Of a stretch of 64,000 bases of DNA, positions 35,875 to 44,533 are shown piece by piece. Under the pieces are notes generated by a model. It worked only from the letters and a program-made list of their open reading frames with translations. It was not told where the DNA came from and made no database searches. The translations under genes and the position numbers were made by a program. Each line of letters begins with the position of its first letter. The stretch's first letter is position 1. The stretch comes from Candidatus Gastranaerophilales bacterium (lineage in GTDB: Bacteria > Cyanobacteriota > Vampirovibrionia > Gastranaerophilales > Gastranaerophilaceae): the NCBI GenBank assembly GCA_944323155.1, contig CALURL010000012.1:1-64000 (forward strand). Direction: 5' to 3'.

Positions 35875-36135
35875 TTTTTGTTGGAGTGGAAACCTCAACA
35901 TATACCTGCCCAACCTACAGTTATATTCTTACCAAAATCTTTAAAGTTTTTCGAAGATTGGTAAAGTTACCTACGTGCGTAGCACCCCTCACCCTATCCC
36001 TGCTTGGTTGCTCGCGTTAAACAGGTCTGCAACGCCGTCGCCTGCGCGCCGCCGTTTCGCCCTCTGCTCGCAATCCGCTCTCCCATGGAGAGGGGATTTG
36101 TTTTACTTGTTGGGCAAGTATACCCAACCGACAAC
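35875..36135. repeat. Palindromic repeat cluster with a GC-rich module
   Basis: GTTGGAGTGGAAACCTCAAC, TACCTGCCCAACCTAC, the CTACGTGCGTAGCACCCCTC module, then an inverted copy (about 36003-36085) of the GC-rich segment at 5772-5860, and a TTGGGCAAGTATACCCAA hairpin. This is the last repeat cluster in the window; none is seen to its right. Confidence 0.7.
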
Positions 36136-36142
36136 CTCAAGC

Positions 36143-36275
36143 CCTCATGTATAAGAGTAGGCTTCTTTCTTTAGCCAAATCCTTTGAAATCTATTCAACC
36201 CCCTATGTATAAGAGTCGGCTTCTCTCTTTAGCCAAACTCTTTAAATTCAATCCAATAACCTATGTATAAGTGAC
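36143..36275. repeat. 58-bp tandem repeat, about 2.3 copies
   Basis: Units begin at the ATGTATAAGAG-type motif at 36147, 36205 and 36263, exactly 58 bp apart, each with GGCTTCT, TTTAGCCAAA and a T/A-rich end. The third copy is cut off as the DciA-like gene ends at 36276. Confidence 0.75.
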
Positions 36276-36602
36276 TTAGTCACCCCAGCGCTTGGGGTCA
36301 AATCGTAAGTCTGTTACTTTTATTTTTAGTGATTTTAAATATGGTTCGAATTTCGCAAGTAATTGAAATTTTCTTAAAGTTAATTCCTGTGCAACAATTG
36401 CGTTTTCGCAGGCAATTACCATTACTCCGCCAGGCATCATTGAATATGGTTTGGATTTTTCTGCAAATTTTTTGCCCGCAACTTTATTCCAAAATTTGTA
36501 CAGATTGCTTCTCGTAATTGCTTTTTTTATCTCCTTTTTATCAAGCAATTCCTCAACAAGAGACCCGGTTGTTACAAAATCTGTATATAGTACCTTTTTC
36601 AA
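36276..36602 (-). CDS. DUF721/DciA-like protein
   Basis: About 108 residues. The DUF721 pattern is present: NLYKFWNKVAGKKFAEKSKP, then GVMVIACENAIVAQEL. Members such as DciA load the replicative helicase in bacteria lacking DnaC. I start at TTG 36602, which has AGGA 8 nt upstream. The longer ATG reading (36701) would overlap the divergent nrnA gene by 63 bp. It may act with DnaG in replication. Confidence 0.7.
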   Translation of the reverse strand: MKKVLYTDFVTTGSLVEELLDKKEIKKAITRSNLYKFWNKVAGKKFAEKSKPYSMMPGGVMVIACENAIVAQELTLRKFQLLAKFEPYLKSLKIKVTDLRFDPKRWGD

Positions 36603-36604
36603 TT

Positions 36605-36632
36605 TTGAATTCCTGACGTTTTGTGTTAAAGT
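36605..36632 (+). promoter_or_regulatory. Leaderless-type promoter of nrnA
   Basis: TTGAAT (36605-36610), 16 nt, TAAAGT (36627-36632), 6 nt, ATG at 36639. It overlaps the upstream region of the divergent DciA-like gene. Confidence 0.45.
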
Positions 36633-36638
36633 AAGTAA

Positions 36639-37604
36639 ATGGATTATTCTATTATTAATGATATCATAAAATCTTCTAAAAATATACTTATTATCTCCCA
36701 TATTAACCCTGATGGCGATACTTTGGGGTCTATGTGTGGGCTTTATTGCGCGATTAAAGATAATTTTAAGAAAAGCTGCGAAATGCTTGCTATTTCAAAA
36801 ATTCCATCTGTTTATGAGTTTTTGCCAAATATTTTGCAGGTTAAACAGCCTGAGGACATTGATAAATCACGTGAATATGATTTAGTGATTAATGTTGATG
36901 TCGCATCTTTAGATAGAATTTGTGATGCGAAAATTCTTTTTGACAAAGCAAAGAAAACCATAAATTTTGATCACCATAAGACAAATAATTCTTACGGCGA
37001 AATAAATCTTATTAATGCTGATGCAAGTTCAACCGGTGAAGTTTTGTATTATTTTATGAAAGAGCAGGGATGGAAAATTAATCTTGATACTGCAAACTGT
37101 TTATATACTGCAATTTTGACAGATACAGGATCTTTCAGATTTAATAATACAAAGCCGGAAACTTTGAATGCGGCAGCGGATTTGGTTGAAATCGGGGTTG
37201 ATCCAACAGATGTTTATAAAAAGGTTTATGAATCAGATAGTAAGACGCTTGTAATGTTTCAGGCATATTGTATAAGTAAGGCGGAATTTTTGGACAATGA
37301 TAAAATAGCTTATACAATTGTTTATAAAAAAGATATGGAAAGGTTTGGGGCGAACGAAGAATGTATGGAGGGTTTGACAGAAAAACTCCGTGCAATTGTG
37401 ACAACACGTGTGGCTTTTGTTGCAAAGGAGATGAAATCCGGCGCTACAAAGTTTTCTATGAGAAGTAAGTTTGTTGATGTTGCTGAAATTTGTGAGGTTT
37501 TCGGCGGCGGCGGACACAGGTTTGCGGCTGGTTGTACTATAAAAGCTCATCCTGAGGATGCGGTTAAAAAGATTTTAAAGGAAATTAAGAAACGCGAGAT
37601 ATAA
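36639..37604 (+). CDS. nrnA: Bifunctional oligoribonuclease/PAP phosphatase (NrnA-type DHH)
   Basis: DHH/DHHA1 phosphoesterase of 321 residues that degrades nano-RNA and pAp. DHH motifs are HINPDGDTLGS, the VNVDVASLDR region, NFDHHKTNN and ADASSTGEVL. The C-terminal DHHA1 substrate-binding loop is GGGGHRFAAGC. It is the first gene of a pair with the YihY/BrkB gene (4-bp gap). Confidence 0.93.
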   Translation: MDYSIINDIIKSSKNILIISHINPDGDTLGSMCGLYCAIKDNFKKSCEMLAISKIPSVYEFLPNILQVKQPEDIDKSREYDLVINVDVASLDRICDAKILFDKAKKTINFDHHKTNNSYGEINLINADASSTGEVLYYFMKEQGWKINLDTANCLYTAILTDTGSFRFNNTKPETLNAAADLVEIGVDPTDVYKKVYESDSKTLVMFQAYCISKAEFLDNDKIAYTIVYKKDMERFGANEECMEGLTEKLRAIVTTRVAFVAKEMKSGATKFSMRSKFVDVAEICEVFGGGGHRFAAGCTIKAHPEDAVKKILKEIKKREI

Positions 37605-37608
37605 ACTT

Positions 37609-38517
37609 ATGAGTTTTAAAGGATTTTTCAAAGCTTTAAAAAGATTAGTTATGTCAGTAATAGATAATGATTTCTTCGGTATGGCCGCGGAAATGGGATT
37701 TATGATGGTTATTGGCGTATTTCCGTTTATGTTGTTTCTTATGGCAGTTTTTGGCTGGATGGGGAATAAAGAATTAATCGCGCCTGTTCTAAAATTTTTA
37801 GCGACTTTTATGCCTGAACAGGCTATGGATTTGATTTTAACTGTTTTGTCTGAAGTTATGATATTTTCGCAAGGCGGAGTTATGGCTATTGTAGGCTTTT
37901 GCGTTACATTATTTTTGTCTACTAATGCTATTGCTGTTGTGCTGAAAGGTTTAAACAGAGCTTATAAGGTTACGGAAACTAGAAATTTTATTTATACAAG
38001 GTTTTTGTCATTGTTAATGGTGTTTGTGGATACTATGGTTATGTTTTTGAGCATTAACTTAATTATTTTTGGCAAGGCGATTATTCATTTAATGGTATCA
38101 CATTTTCATATGTCTGTCGGGGTTGCGATAACTTTATTAACCTTGCGTTGGCCAGTTGCGTTTGCGGCGTTGTATTTGATGGCATTTTTAAGTTATTATA
38201 TTCTTCCTGATTTGCGCGGTAATGACAAATTCAAGAGAGAAAGCGCGCTTCCTGGAACTTGGTTTTTCTGTACATTCTGGTTAATTGGGTCGTGGGGATT
38301 TTCTTTGTATGTAAATAATCTTAGAACATACAATATGGTTTATGGTACAATTGGTGCGTTTGCAGTTCTTATGGTGTGGTTTTATTATACATCAATACTG
38401 ATTTTGATAGGCGGTGAGATTAATTCTCAAGTGTATAACAGGCTTGAGGCAAAGGCGGCTGAGATTAAAGCAAGTTTTGCAGCTTTGCAGAGATTTAATG
38501 TTGATGCGGAAGATTAG
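37609..38517 (+). CDS. YihY/BrkB family inner-membrane protein
   Basis: A 302-residue membrane protein of the YihY/virulence factor BrkB family (once annotated as RNase BN, wrongly). Six hydrophobic segments are visible, with family marks near MAAEMGFMMVIGVFPFMLFL, LSTNAIAVVLKGLNRAY, LLTLRWPVAFAALYLMAFL and YGTIGAFAVLMVWFYYTS. It is co-transcribed with nrnA. The stop overlaps the convergent HAD-like gene by 4 bp. The function is unknown. Confidence 0.9.
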   Translation: MSFKGFFKALKRLVMSVIDNDFFGMAAEMGFMMVIGVFPFMLFLMAVFGWMGNKELIAPVLKFLATFMPEQAMDLILTVLSEVMIFSQGGVMAIVGFCVTLFLSTNAIAVVLKGLNRAYKVTETRNFIYTRFLSLLMVFVDTMVMFLSINLIIFGKAIIHLMVSHFHMSVGVAITLLTLRWPVAFAALYLMAFLSYYILPDLRGNDKFKRESALPGTWFFCTFWLIGSWGFSLYVNNLRTYNMVYGTIGAFAVLMVWFYYTSILILIGGEINSQVYNRLEAKAAEIKASFAALQRFNVDAED

Positions 38518-38852
38518 GCTTTGTACCAGACTTCAAAATTTGTAATTTGGTCTATGAGGTTGTTGTAATTCCCGTCAAATTTTATGCATCTGTCATCAAT
38601 CTGGATATAGGCAGGTTCTTTTGTGTTCGTTATGCCTGAAATGTACTGTTGTAAATCATTTTCTTCAAGCCATTTTTGTGTAGAGACTTTATTTCTTGAG
38701 GTGAAGATTTTTATTTTGAAATCTTTTGAAAGTTTGATTAACAGTTCTTGTGCGCCGTCTTTTACCGGAGGAATGAAATTTTCGTCATAATTGCCTGTAT
38801 ATTGATTAAGGACTCCGTCGAGGTCTAATAAAATTGTCTTTTTGAATTTCAT
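38514..38852 (-). CDS. Small HAD-superfamily hydrolase-like protein
   Basis: A 112-residue protein with HAD motif I ILLDLDGVLNQY and motif II FTSRNK. IQIDDRCIKFDG is in the motif III/IV position. It has no cap domain, and the length fits minimal HAD phosphatases. It is tail-to-tail with the YihY gene. The substrate is unknown. Confidence 0.75.
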   Translation of the reverse strand: MKFKKTILLDLDGVLNQYTGNYDENFIPPVKDGAQELLIKLSKDFKIKIFTSRNKVSTQKWLEENDLQQYISGITNTKEPAYIQIDDRCIKFDGNYNNLIDQITNFEVWYKA

Positions 38853-38916
38853 TCTATTCTCCTGAATTGGACTGTCAATCCTGTTAATATGTAATCTTAA
38901 ATTATATAGTTAGTTT

Positions 38917-39126
38917 ATGGAATCAGATATAAAGAAAAGATTATCTTGTAATGTAAAATTTTTTCGATGTAGCAGAGGTTTTACAACAAAAGAACTTTCG
39001 TTATTGTCAGGATTAAATCACTCTTATATAAGTAAATTAGAACGCAAATCGCTCAATATTACAATAGACAGAGTGGCTATAATTGCAAAAGCCCTCGGGG
39101 TCGAAGTTTATCAGCTTCTTGAATAA
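38917..39126 (+). CDS. XRE-family HTH regulator
   Basis: A 69-residue Cro/CI-type protein, HTH FTTKELSLLSGLNHSYISKL followed by RVAIIAKALGVEVYQLL. A TATAGT box ends 6 nt before the ATG, so the message is leaderless. It is a lone small regulator between the HAD-like gene and rseP. Confidence 0.8.
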   Translation: MESDIKKRLSCNVKFFRCSRGFTTKELSLLSGLNHSYISKLERKSLNITIDRVAIIAKALGVEVYQLLE

Positions 39127-39133
39127 TTATTGG

Positions 39134-40507
39134 CTAAAATTTGTGTGTGATAAGCGCATATATGTCGTTAAATACAACAAGTATCATAAGGATTATCAGA
39201 AACATAAATCCTATATTTGCAACCATATTCACTTTTTCTTCATCAAGCGGACGTCCGCGGAGTTTTTCGATTACAAGGAACAAGAAATGTCCGCCGTCCA
39301 ATGCAGGAATTGGTAAAAAGTTTACTATTGCCAGATCCATAGAGATTATTGCAGTTAGAAGCAAGCCGTAAAATATTCCGTCTTGAGCTTTGCCTATTGT
39401 ATCTCCGCCTATTTTTGTTATAGCTACAATTCCGTGAAGCTCTTTTAGAGGTATTTGACCTGTGAAAATTTGCTTTAACCCGTAAAGAAGAAGGTATGTC
39501 TGGTCTGTGAGGTATTTTGTACTTAAAACAACTGCGGATTTAGCCCCTTTTACAGGCATTAGAACTTCTTTTGCGCTGAATTCTACCCCGATTTTTCCGT
39601 TTTTGTCGGGATAAACTGGTTTTAGATTAATTGTTTTTCCGTCACGCAAAACTTTTATGTAAATAGGTCTTGCAGTATCTGAGATTGCGTATGCTATGTC
39701 ATTAAGGGTTGCTGTGCCGTCAGATTCATAGATTTTTTTATCTACAATTGAATCTCTTATTTTCTTTTGTTCATCTGTTAATTCTACCTGTGTATCTTTT
39801 ATTTTTTGAAGTCCTACGATTTCGTTTTTGCTTAATTTAACTTCTTTTTCTGAAATTTTAGCAGGAAGTTCTATTACTGCACCTTGTGGAATAGTTTCGT
39901 CCTGAGTGTATGCAGGATTAATTTTTTTCAATCTTTCATAGTTTTGTTGTGCAATAGCATCATCAATTTTACCGTCATGTTTTTTACTTTTTTGAGCAAA
40001 GATTAAAAGAGTTTCGCCTCTGTCTGTCGGTGTGCCGTTAATTTCAAGTATTTTATCTCCTGCTTTTAGTCCGGAATTCCATACTGATTCACCTTTAGGA
40101 GCTACGATTTTGTTTATGTAAATATCGTATTTGCCGGATGGAATATTTCCCCATAAAAATGCTGTTAAAAGTACAAGAACAAATGCACAAATAATATTTG
40201 CGATTACACCTGCAGAGATTACGACCATTCTCTGATAAATTGGTTTGTTTGCAAATCTGTCCGGAGAGTTTTTAGGTAAGTCGCTGTCCTGCTCGTCGTC
40301 AGGAAATGATACATAGCCGCCAAGCAAAAATGCGTGTACAAGAATTGTTAAATCGCCGACTTTTTTTTCGTATAAAGTCGGGCCTATAGGAAGGCCGAAG
40401 CCGAATTTTTCAACTTTCATTCCGAACATTCTTGCTGCAAAGTAGTGACCTGCCTCATGTACAAGGACTAATATACTTAAAAGCAGTATCATTATGATTA
40501 TTGACAT
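39134..40507 (-). CDS. rseP: RseP-type site-2 intramembrane metalloprotease
   Basis: Zinc protease that cleaves anti-sigma factors or signal peptides within the membrane. The protein has 457 residues. HEAGH (about residues 17-21) lies in the first membrane helix, and the second active-site motif is NFLPIPALDGGHFLF near the C-terminus. A PDZ domain follows the second helix region (GLKAGDKILEINGTPTD). There is an unusually long polar insert (about 160-260) in the periplasmic part. AAGGAGAGAG precedes the ATG. Confidence 0.93.
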   Translation of the reverse strand: MSIIIMILLLSILVLVHEAGHYFAARMFGMKVEKFGFGLPIGPTLYEKKVGDLTILVHAFLLGGYVSFPDDEQDSDLPKNSPDRFANKPIYQRMVVISAGVIANIICAFVLVLLTAFLWGNIPSGKYDIYINKIVAPKGESVWNSGLKAGDKILEINGTPTDRGETLLIFAQKSKKHDGKIDDAIAQQNYERLKKINPAYTQDETIPQGAVIELPAKISEKEVKLSKNEIVGLQKIKDTQVELTDEQKKIRDSIVDKKIYESDGTATLNDIAYAISDTARPIYIKVLRDGKTINLKPVYPDKNGKIGVEFSAKEVLMPVKGAKSAVVLSTKYLTDQTYLLLYGLKQIFTGQIPLKELHGIVAITKIGGDTIGKAQDGIFYGLLLTAIISMDLAIVNFLPIPALDGGHFLFLVIEKLRGRPLDEEKVNMVANIGFMFLIILMILVVFNDIYALITHKF

Positions 40508-40554
40508 TTATATCTCTCTCCTTAAAAACTGTTTAGTGAGAAAATTGTAGCATA

Positions 40555-40600
40555 AAAAATAGTTACTTAAAAGTTTGTGAACTTTAAGTAACTATTTTTA
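40555..40600 (-). terminator. Long-stem terminator of speE
   Basis: ATAGTTACTTAAAAGTTT pairs with the inverted AACTTTAAGTAACTAT. On the minus strand it ends in T residues. It separates speE from rseP. Confidence 0.75.
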
Positions 40601-40618
40601 CTATTTTTGTTTAATTAT

Positions 40619-41470
40619 TTATAACAATTCTTTCAGATAATTTGGAAGTGCAAAACGCGCCATATGGTAATCTTTGTTATAAATTTTGCAAGTTTTTACG
40701 ATATCTTCGTATCTTTCTTGAGCGAAATATGAAAGCGGCTGAACAGATTCTGAACAGAACGCCCAAGCCCAGTAGCCGCCGGGATATGTCGGAATATTTG
40801 AAGTGTAGGTTGAACATATCGGGAATACTTTTTTCAATAGATTATACATTTTTTTGATTTCTTCTTTGTTAACAAACGGGCTTTCTGACTGTGCAGCTAC
40901 AATTCCGCCTTCTTTTAGAGAATTCTTTACATTTGTGTAGAATTCTTCTGTAAACAAGCCTTCTCCAGGCCCCATCGGGTCTGTTGAATCAATTAAAACT
41001 ATATCATATTCATTTTTTTTGTCTTTAATAAATTCAATTGCATCTTCGACTTTAATTTCAACCCTCGGGTCTGAAAGTCCGCAGGATATTGTCGGAAGAA
41101 ATTCTTTGCAGGCGTCGATTACCATACCGTCAATTTCGCATAATACAACTTTCTTGACTGATTTATGTTTGAGAACTTCTCTAACTGTTCCGCCGTCGCC
41201 GCCGCCGATTACAAGAACTGATTCGGGATTTTTGTGGTGCATCATAGGAATGTGAGAAATCATTTCGTGGTAATGGAATTCATCACCTTCTGTTGTCATC
41301 ATCAAATCATCAAGAGTAAGAACACGGCCTAGTGTACTTTCTGTTTCAAAAACTTCTACCTTTTGGAAGTCTGATTGTTTTGAAAATAATACTTTTCCGG
41401 CTTTGATTGCAAGACCGAAACCTGAGGGTGTAATTTCGTGGTAATATCCGTTTTCTATTCCGTTTTTCAT
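40619..41470 (-). CDS. speE: Spermidine synthase (polyamine aminopropyltransferase)
   Basis: Transfers aminopropyl from decarboxylated SAM to putrescine. The 283 residues contain the signature VLVIGGGDGGTVREVLKH, LCEIDGMVIDAC, and the catalytic region VLIDSTDPMGPGEGLF. AAAGGAAG precedes the ATG. It is a single gene with a strong terminator. Confidence 0.96.
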   Translation of the reverse strand: MKNGIENGYYHEITPSGFGLAIKAGKVLFSKQSDFQKVEVFETESTLGRVLTLDDLMMTTEGDEFHYHEMISHIPMMHHKNPESVLVIGGGDGGTVREVLKHKSVKKVVLCEIDGMVIDACKEFLPTISCGLSDPRVEIKVEDAIEFIKDKKNEYDIVLIDSTDPMGPGEGLFTEEFYTNVKNSLKEGGIVAAQSESPFVNKEEIKKMYNLLKKVFPICSTYTSNIPTYPGGYWAWAFCSESVQPLSYFAQERYEDIVKTCKIYNKDYHMARFALPNYLKELL

Positions 41471-41590
41471 TGTTTCTTCCTTTCTTTTTAACTGATTTTT
41501 GCCATTCCAGATTTATGTTATTAAATCCGAAATGGCAAATTTCTAAAAAAGTTATGTGAAAATTATACAATAAAAATGATAGAATTAAAT

Positions 41591-43947
41591 TTACATTTTA
41601 AAGTCCGGGATAAATACCTGTGCATTTACATATAGGAATTTATTACCTTTCCAGGCTTGTTTTTTACCGTTGTATGTCTGGACGGCATCAGGGTTTGCCT
41701 GTTCAAATTGCGCTTTTGCTTTTTGAATATTTTCTTTTGTTGGGTCAATTCCTTGTTTGATTAATGCATTTTTAATTATTGCTGTATAGCCCATACCTTT
41801 TGGAACGGTGTAATTAGGTTTGTTTGTGTTATTTGTTGGTTTATCGTTATTTGCCTGTGCCTGCTGTCCGTTAGGCGGGGTAGTGTGTATGCCCTGTGAA
41901 GTGTTTGATTGACTGCTTTGTACCGGTTTGTTGTCTATTTGTGTTAAAGACAGGTGATACGCTGCTTTTTTGAAATCACTAATCGGCATTTCAAATGTAT
42001 CTTCTGGGCTCCATGGGTTTGAGAGGGTTACTGTTTTATCTGTGACTTTTAGTATGTTAAGCGCATGACCTCCGCCGCCAATTATTTTACCGTTTACTTC
42101 CTGACTTGAAACTTTCATGCCTGCTATTGCGGCATAGTTATCTACTTTGCCGTCTTTTGAATCTGTACGTAGTTTATTTAGAAGTTTATCTAAATTATCT
42201 CTTCTTCCGACTCCGTTTATGGATGTATACATTGCTTTTGCATTTACAGTATTATTTTCATCAGGTAAGTGCATGTTGAATTCAGAATCGACATAACAAG
42301 TAGGGGCATTCTTGTTATTTCCATTGAAAGATTCTGCTTGTTTGCCTGTAATTATAAATAATGCAGATTCTCCTTTGCCGCTGCTTAAATAGTCGCCTCT
42401 ATCAGTATAGGGTTCTAGACCCATATCAAGTCCTGCTATAAGGAGTGTATCTTTCTGTTTTATATTGTTATCTTTAATCGTATCCATTACTTCGCCTCTG
42501 TATTTTTCGTAGGCAAGTTCAAGGAGCAGAACATCTTTGTCTCCTGATGAGTACCTTTTACCTGCAAGTTTAGAGGCTTTTTCCAATTCTTCTGCTGTTA
42601 TTGTGTAATTTCCTGTCAGATAAACTTTATCTTCTGGAAGTTTATCAAGGTTTTTTCCGTCTTCTGTTGGAATTTTTGCTCCGCCTTCGCCGCTGATTAA
42701 GGTTTTGCGGGCTGTTGATACACCGGGGAAGGTAATTGTGTAAGATCCGTCATTGTTTTTCTTGACATTTTGCTGAAGAAGTTTTTCACCTGCTTCTGTC
42801 TCGCTTAAACTGTTTATTGCTGCAAGAAGGTAGCAGTCGCCTCTTCCTCCCTGATATGAGGTGTCAAAATGACCGTCGACTTTAGAGAAATCTTTTTTAT
42901 CAACAAGTTTTCCGTCTTTGTTGTATTCTTCGCGTCCTATTAAGATGCCGTTTTCATTAAATTGGTTTTTAATAACCTGTTTAATGGTTTTTCCGTCATT
43001 TTCATATGCTATTCTTTCAGAAGGCAGATAGCCAAGTCTGTTTTTGAGATTTGCCCCTTCGTAATGATCTTTATAAATGGCTCCTCTTCTGTAATAAGTT
43101 TTGTCCAGCGTTTTTAGAGTTTTGCCGTCTGCTTCGTAGGTTTGTATTGTCTGAGATTTTTTTCCTGCCTTGTCAATTTCATTTTTAGTTGCTTTAGAAA
43201 GTTTTCCATTTACATATTCATTTTTCTGATTCATAATAGTTTTGCCTGATGAATCTTTTTGTTCTGAACTCCTTGTTATGAGTTCATTATTTTCATTGTA
43301 TTCAAGTTTTTGAACTATTGTTGAGGTAATTTTGCCTTTAGTATCTTGTAACGTCTGGTTAATTATTGATGGTTTTTTATTTTCGCCGTAGGTGTAATCA
43401 TTTGTTAATGTTCCTGTGGCATTCTGTCTAACCATTTTTTCAAGCAGATGTCCTTTACCGAAGGTGTATGTTTGTTTTATTTCTTTACCGTCTTTATCTT
43501 TTCCGATTACTACTCTTGTTCCTGAACCGTCTGCATTAAAACTGTTTGTAATAGTTTCTCCGTTTTCTGTTGTTGTAGTCGTTTGAGAAGAACCGGTTGC
43601 TGCTCTTTGAACAATACTTTGAAACTGTTCAACAATTTTATCTGCGTTTTTTGACTGCGGGGTAAGACCAAAAATTTGCAAAAGTTCATTTTTATCAAGA
43701 ACTTTGTCTTTACCGGCATAGTCATTTAATACTTTTTTTAGTGTAACAATTTCTTTTTCGTCAATTGTACCGTCTTTTTTTGAATCGAAAAAAGAAAGAA
43801 AATCTTTAATATCATCTGTTACTGTTAAACCAGCCTGAAATACGCTCAGTGTAAGCTTTTTGCCTGTCGGGGGGGGGGTAATTCTTTTCCCAGCTCAATA
43901 GTTTTTTTGTCTAACCTTGTACCTAACATGTTAATGTCTTTTACCAT
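41591..43947 (-). CDS. EF-hand/calpain-like cysteine protease with LysM-like tail, out of frame at a G10 tract
   Basis: The true start is likely ATG 43947 (AAAGGAG site). On the minus strand a C10 run (43869-43878) throws the frame out at codon 24, and 11 or 8 would restore about 785 residues. As given, only a 696-residue ORF from 43681 is open. Domains: EF-hand-like DSKKDGTIDEKE and a second at KDKVLDKNE, just after the tract; MORN/YD-like repeats; a calpain-type protease with Cys (GGRGDCYLLAA, codon 42833-42835), His (GGGGHALNI, 42065-42067) and Asn (LSNPWS, 42017-42019); a Gln/Asn/Pro-rich linker; a LysM-like C-terminus (YTVPKGMGYTAIIKNAL). No Sec signal is seen. Ca2+ activation is an inference. 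Confidence 0.7.
43869..43878 (-). repeat. G10/C10 homopolymer tract (candidate contingency tract)
   Basis: Ten G on the plus strand (ten C in the gene) at codons 24-27 of the calpain-like gene. One more base, or two fewer, restores the frame. It has the same length and the same phase defect as the tract at 29612-29621. Confidence 0.8.
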
Positions 43948-44091
43948 AAATACTCCTTTTCTTTGTTGTGTTACAAGTTCGTATTACGGTTAGAAATTTT
44001 TTTTCTTTAACGATATTCGATACAAGTTAAAATTTCGTTACATTAAATTTTTTATTAGACAAAATTTATTTAATATTCAACTGGGATACTT

Positions 44092-44403
44092 TTAGTCTGC
44101 AAGAATATGTAAGTGTAAGTGAAATACTTCCTGACCTGCTTCTTTGCCGGTATTTATCAGGGTTTTGTAAGATTTTATCCCTAGCTTTTTAGTTGTTTCT
44201 CTAACTGCAGATAAAAGTTCTCCCATAAGATTTTTATCTTCAAGCTCGTTCAATGAGGCTACATGAGTTCTTGGGACAACCAGAAGATGTATGCGTGCTT
44301 TTGGATTAATATCTTTGAACACAACAACGTAATCATTTTCGTAAACAAATTCCGTATTGAAATCCCCGTTAATTATTTTGCAGAATATACAATCATTATT
44401 CAT
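44092..44403 (-). CDS. HIT-family nucleotide-binding protein
   Basis: A 103-residue HINT-type purine nucleoside phosphoramidase. It has a zinc-type CIFCKIINGD start, an RIHLLVVPRTHV strand and the histidine triad HLHLHI at the very C-terminus. It ends two residues after the triad and so is slightly shorter than most members. AGGAGAAAAT precedes the ATG. Confidence 0.92.
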   Translation of the reverse strand: MNNDCIFCKIINGDFNTEFVYENDYVVVFKDINPKARIHLLVVPRTHVASLNELEDKNLMGELLSAVRETTKKLGIKSYKTLINTGKEAGQEVFHLHLHILAD

Positions 44404-44533
44404 TTTATTTTCTCCTATACTATCTATGTTAATTATTATAACTTAAAAAAATGTAACTAACTTGCCAATTGAGTATTGATATTATAAAATAATATTATTA
44501 TCTTGGGGAAGTCTTTGGAGGAATTTACCATAA

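Noticed and set aside
36603-36701. The longer start of the DciA-like protein
   Set aside because: It overlaps the divergent nrnA gene by 63 bp and has no ribosome site, whereas TTG 36602 has AGGA 8 nt upstream.
43948-44091. A hidden gene between the calpain-like and HIT genes
   Set aside because: Only AT-rich upstream sequence is seen, with no ORF or hairpin of note.
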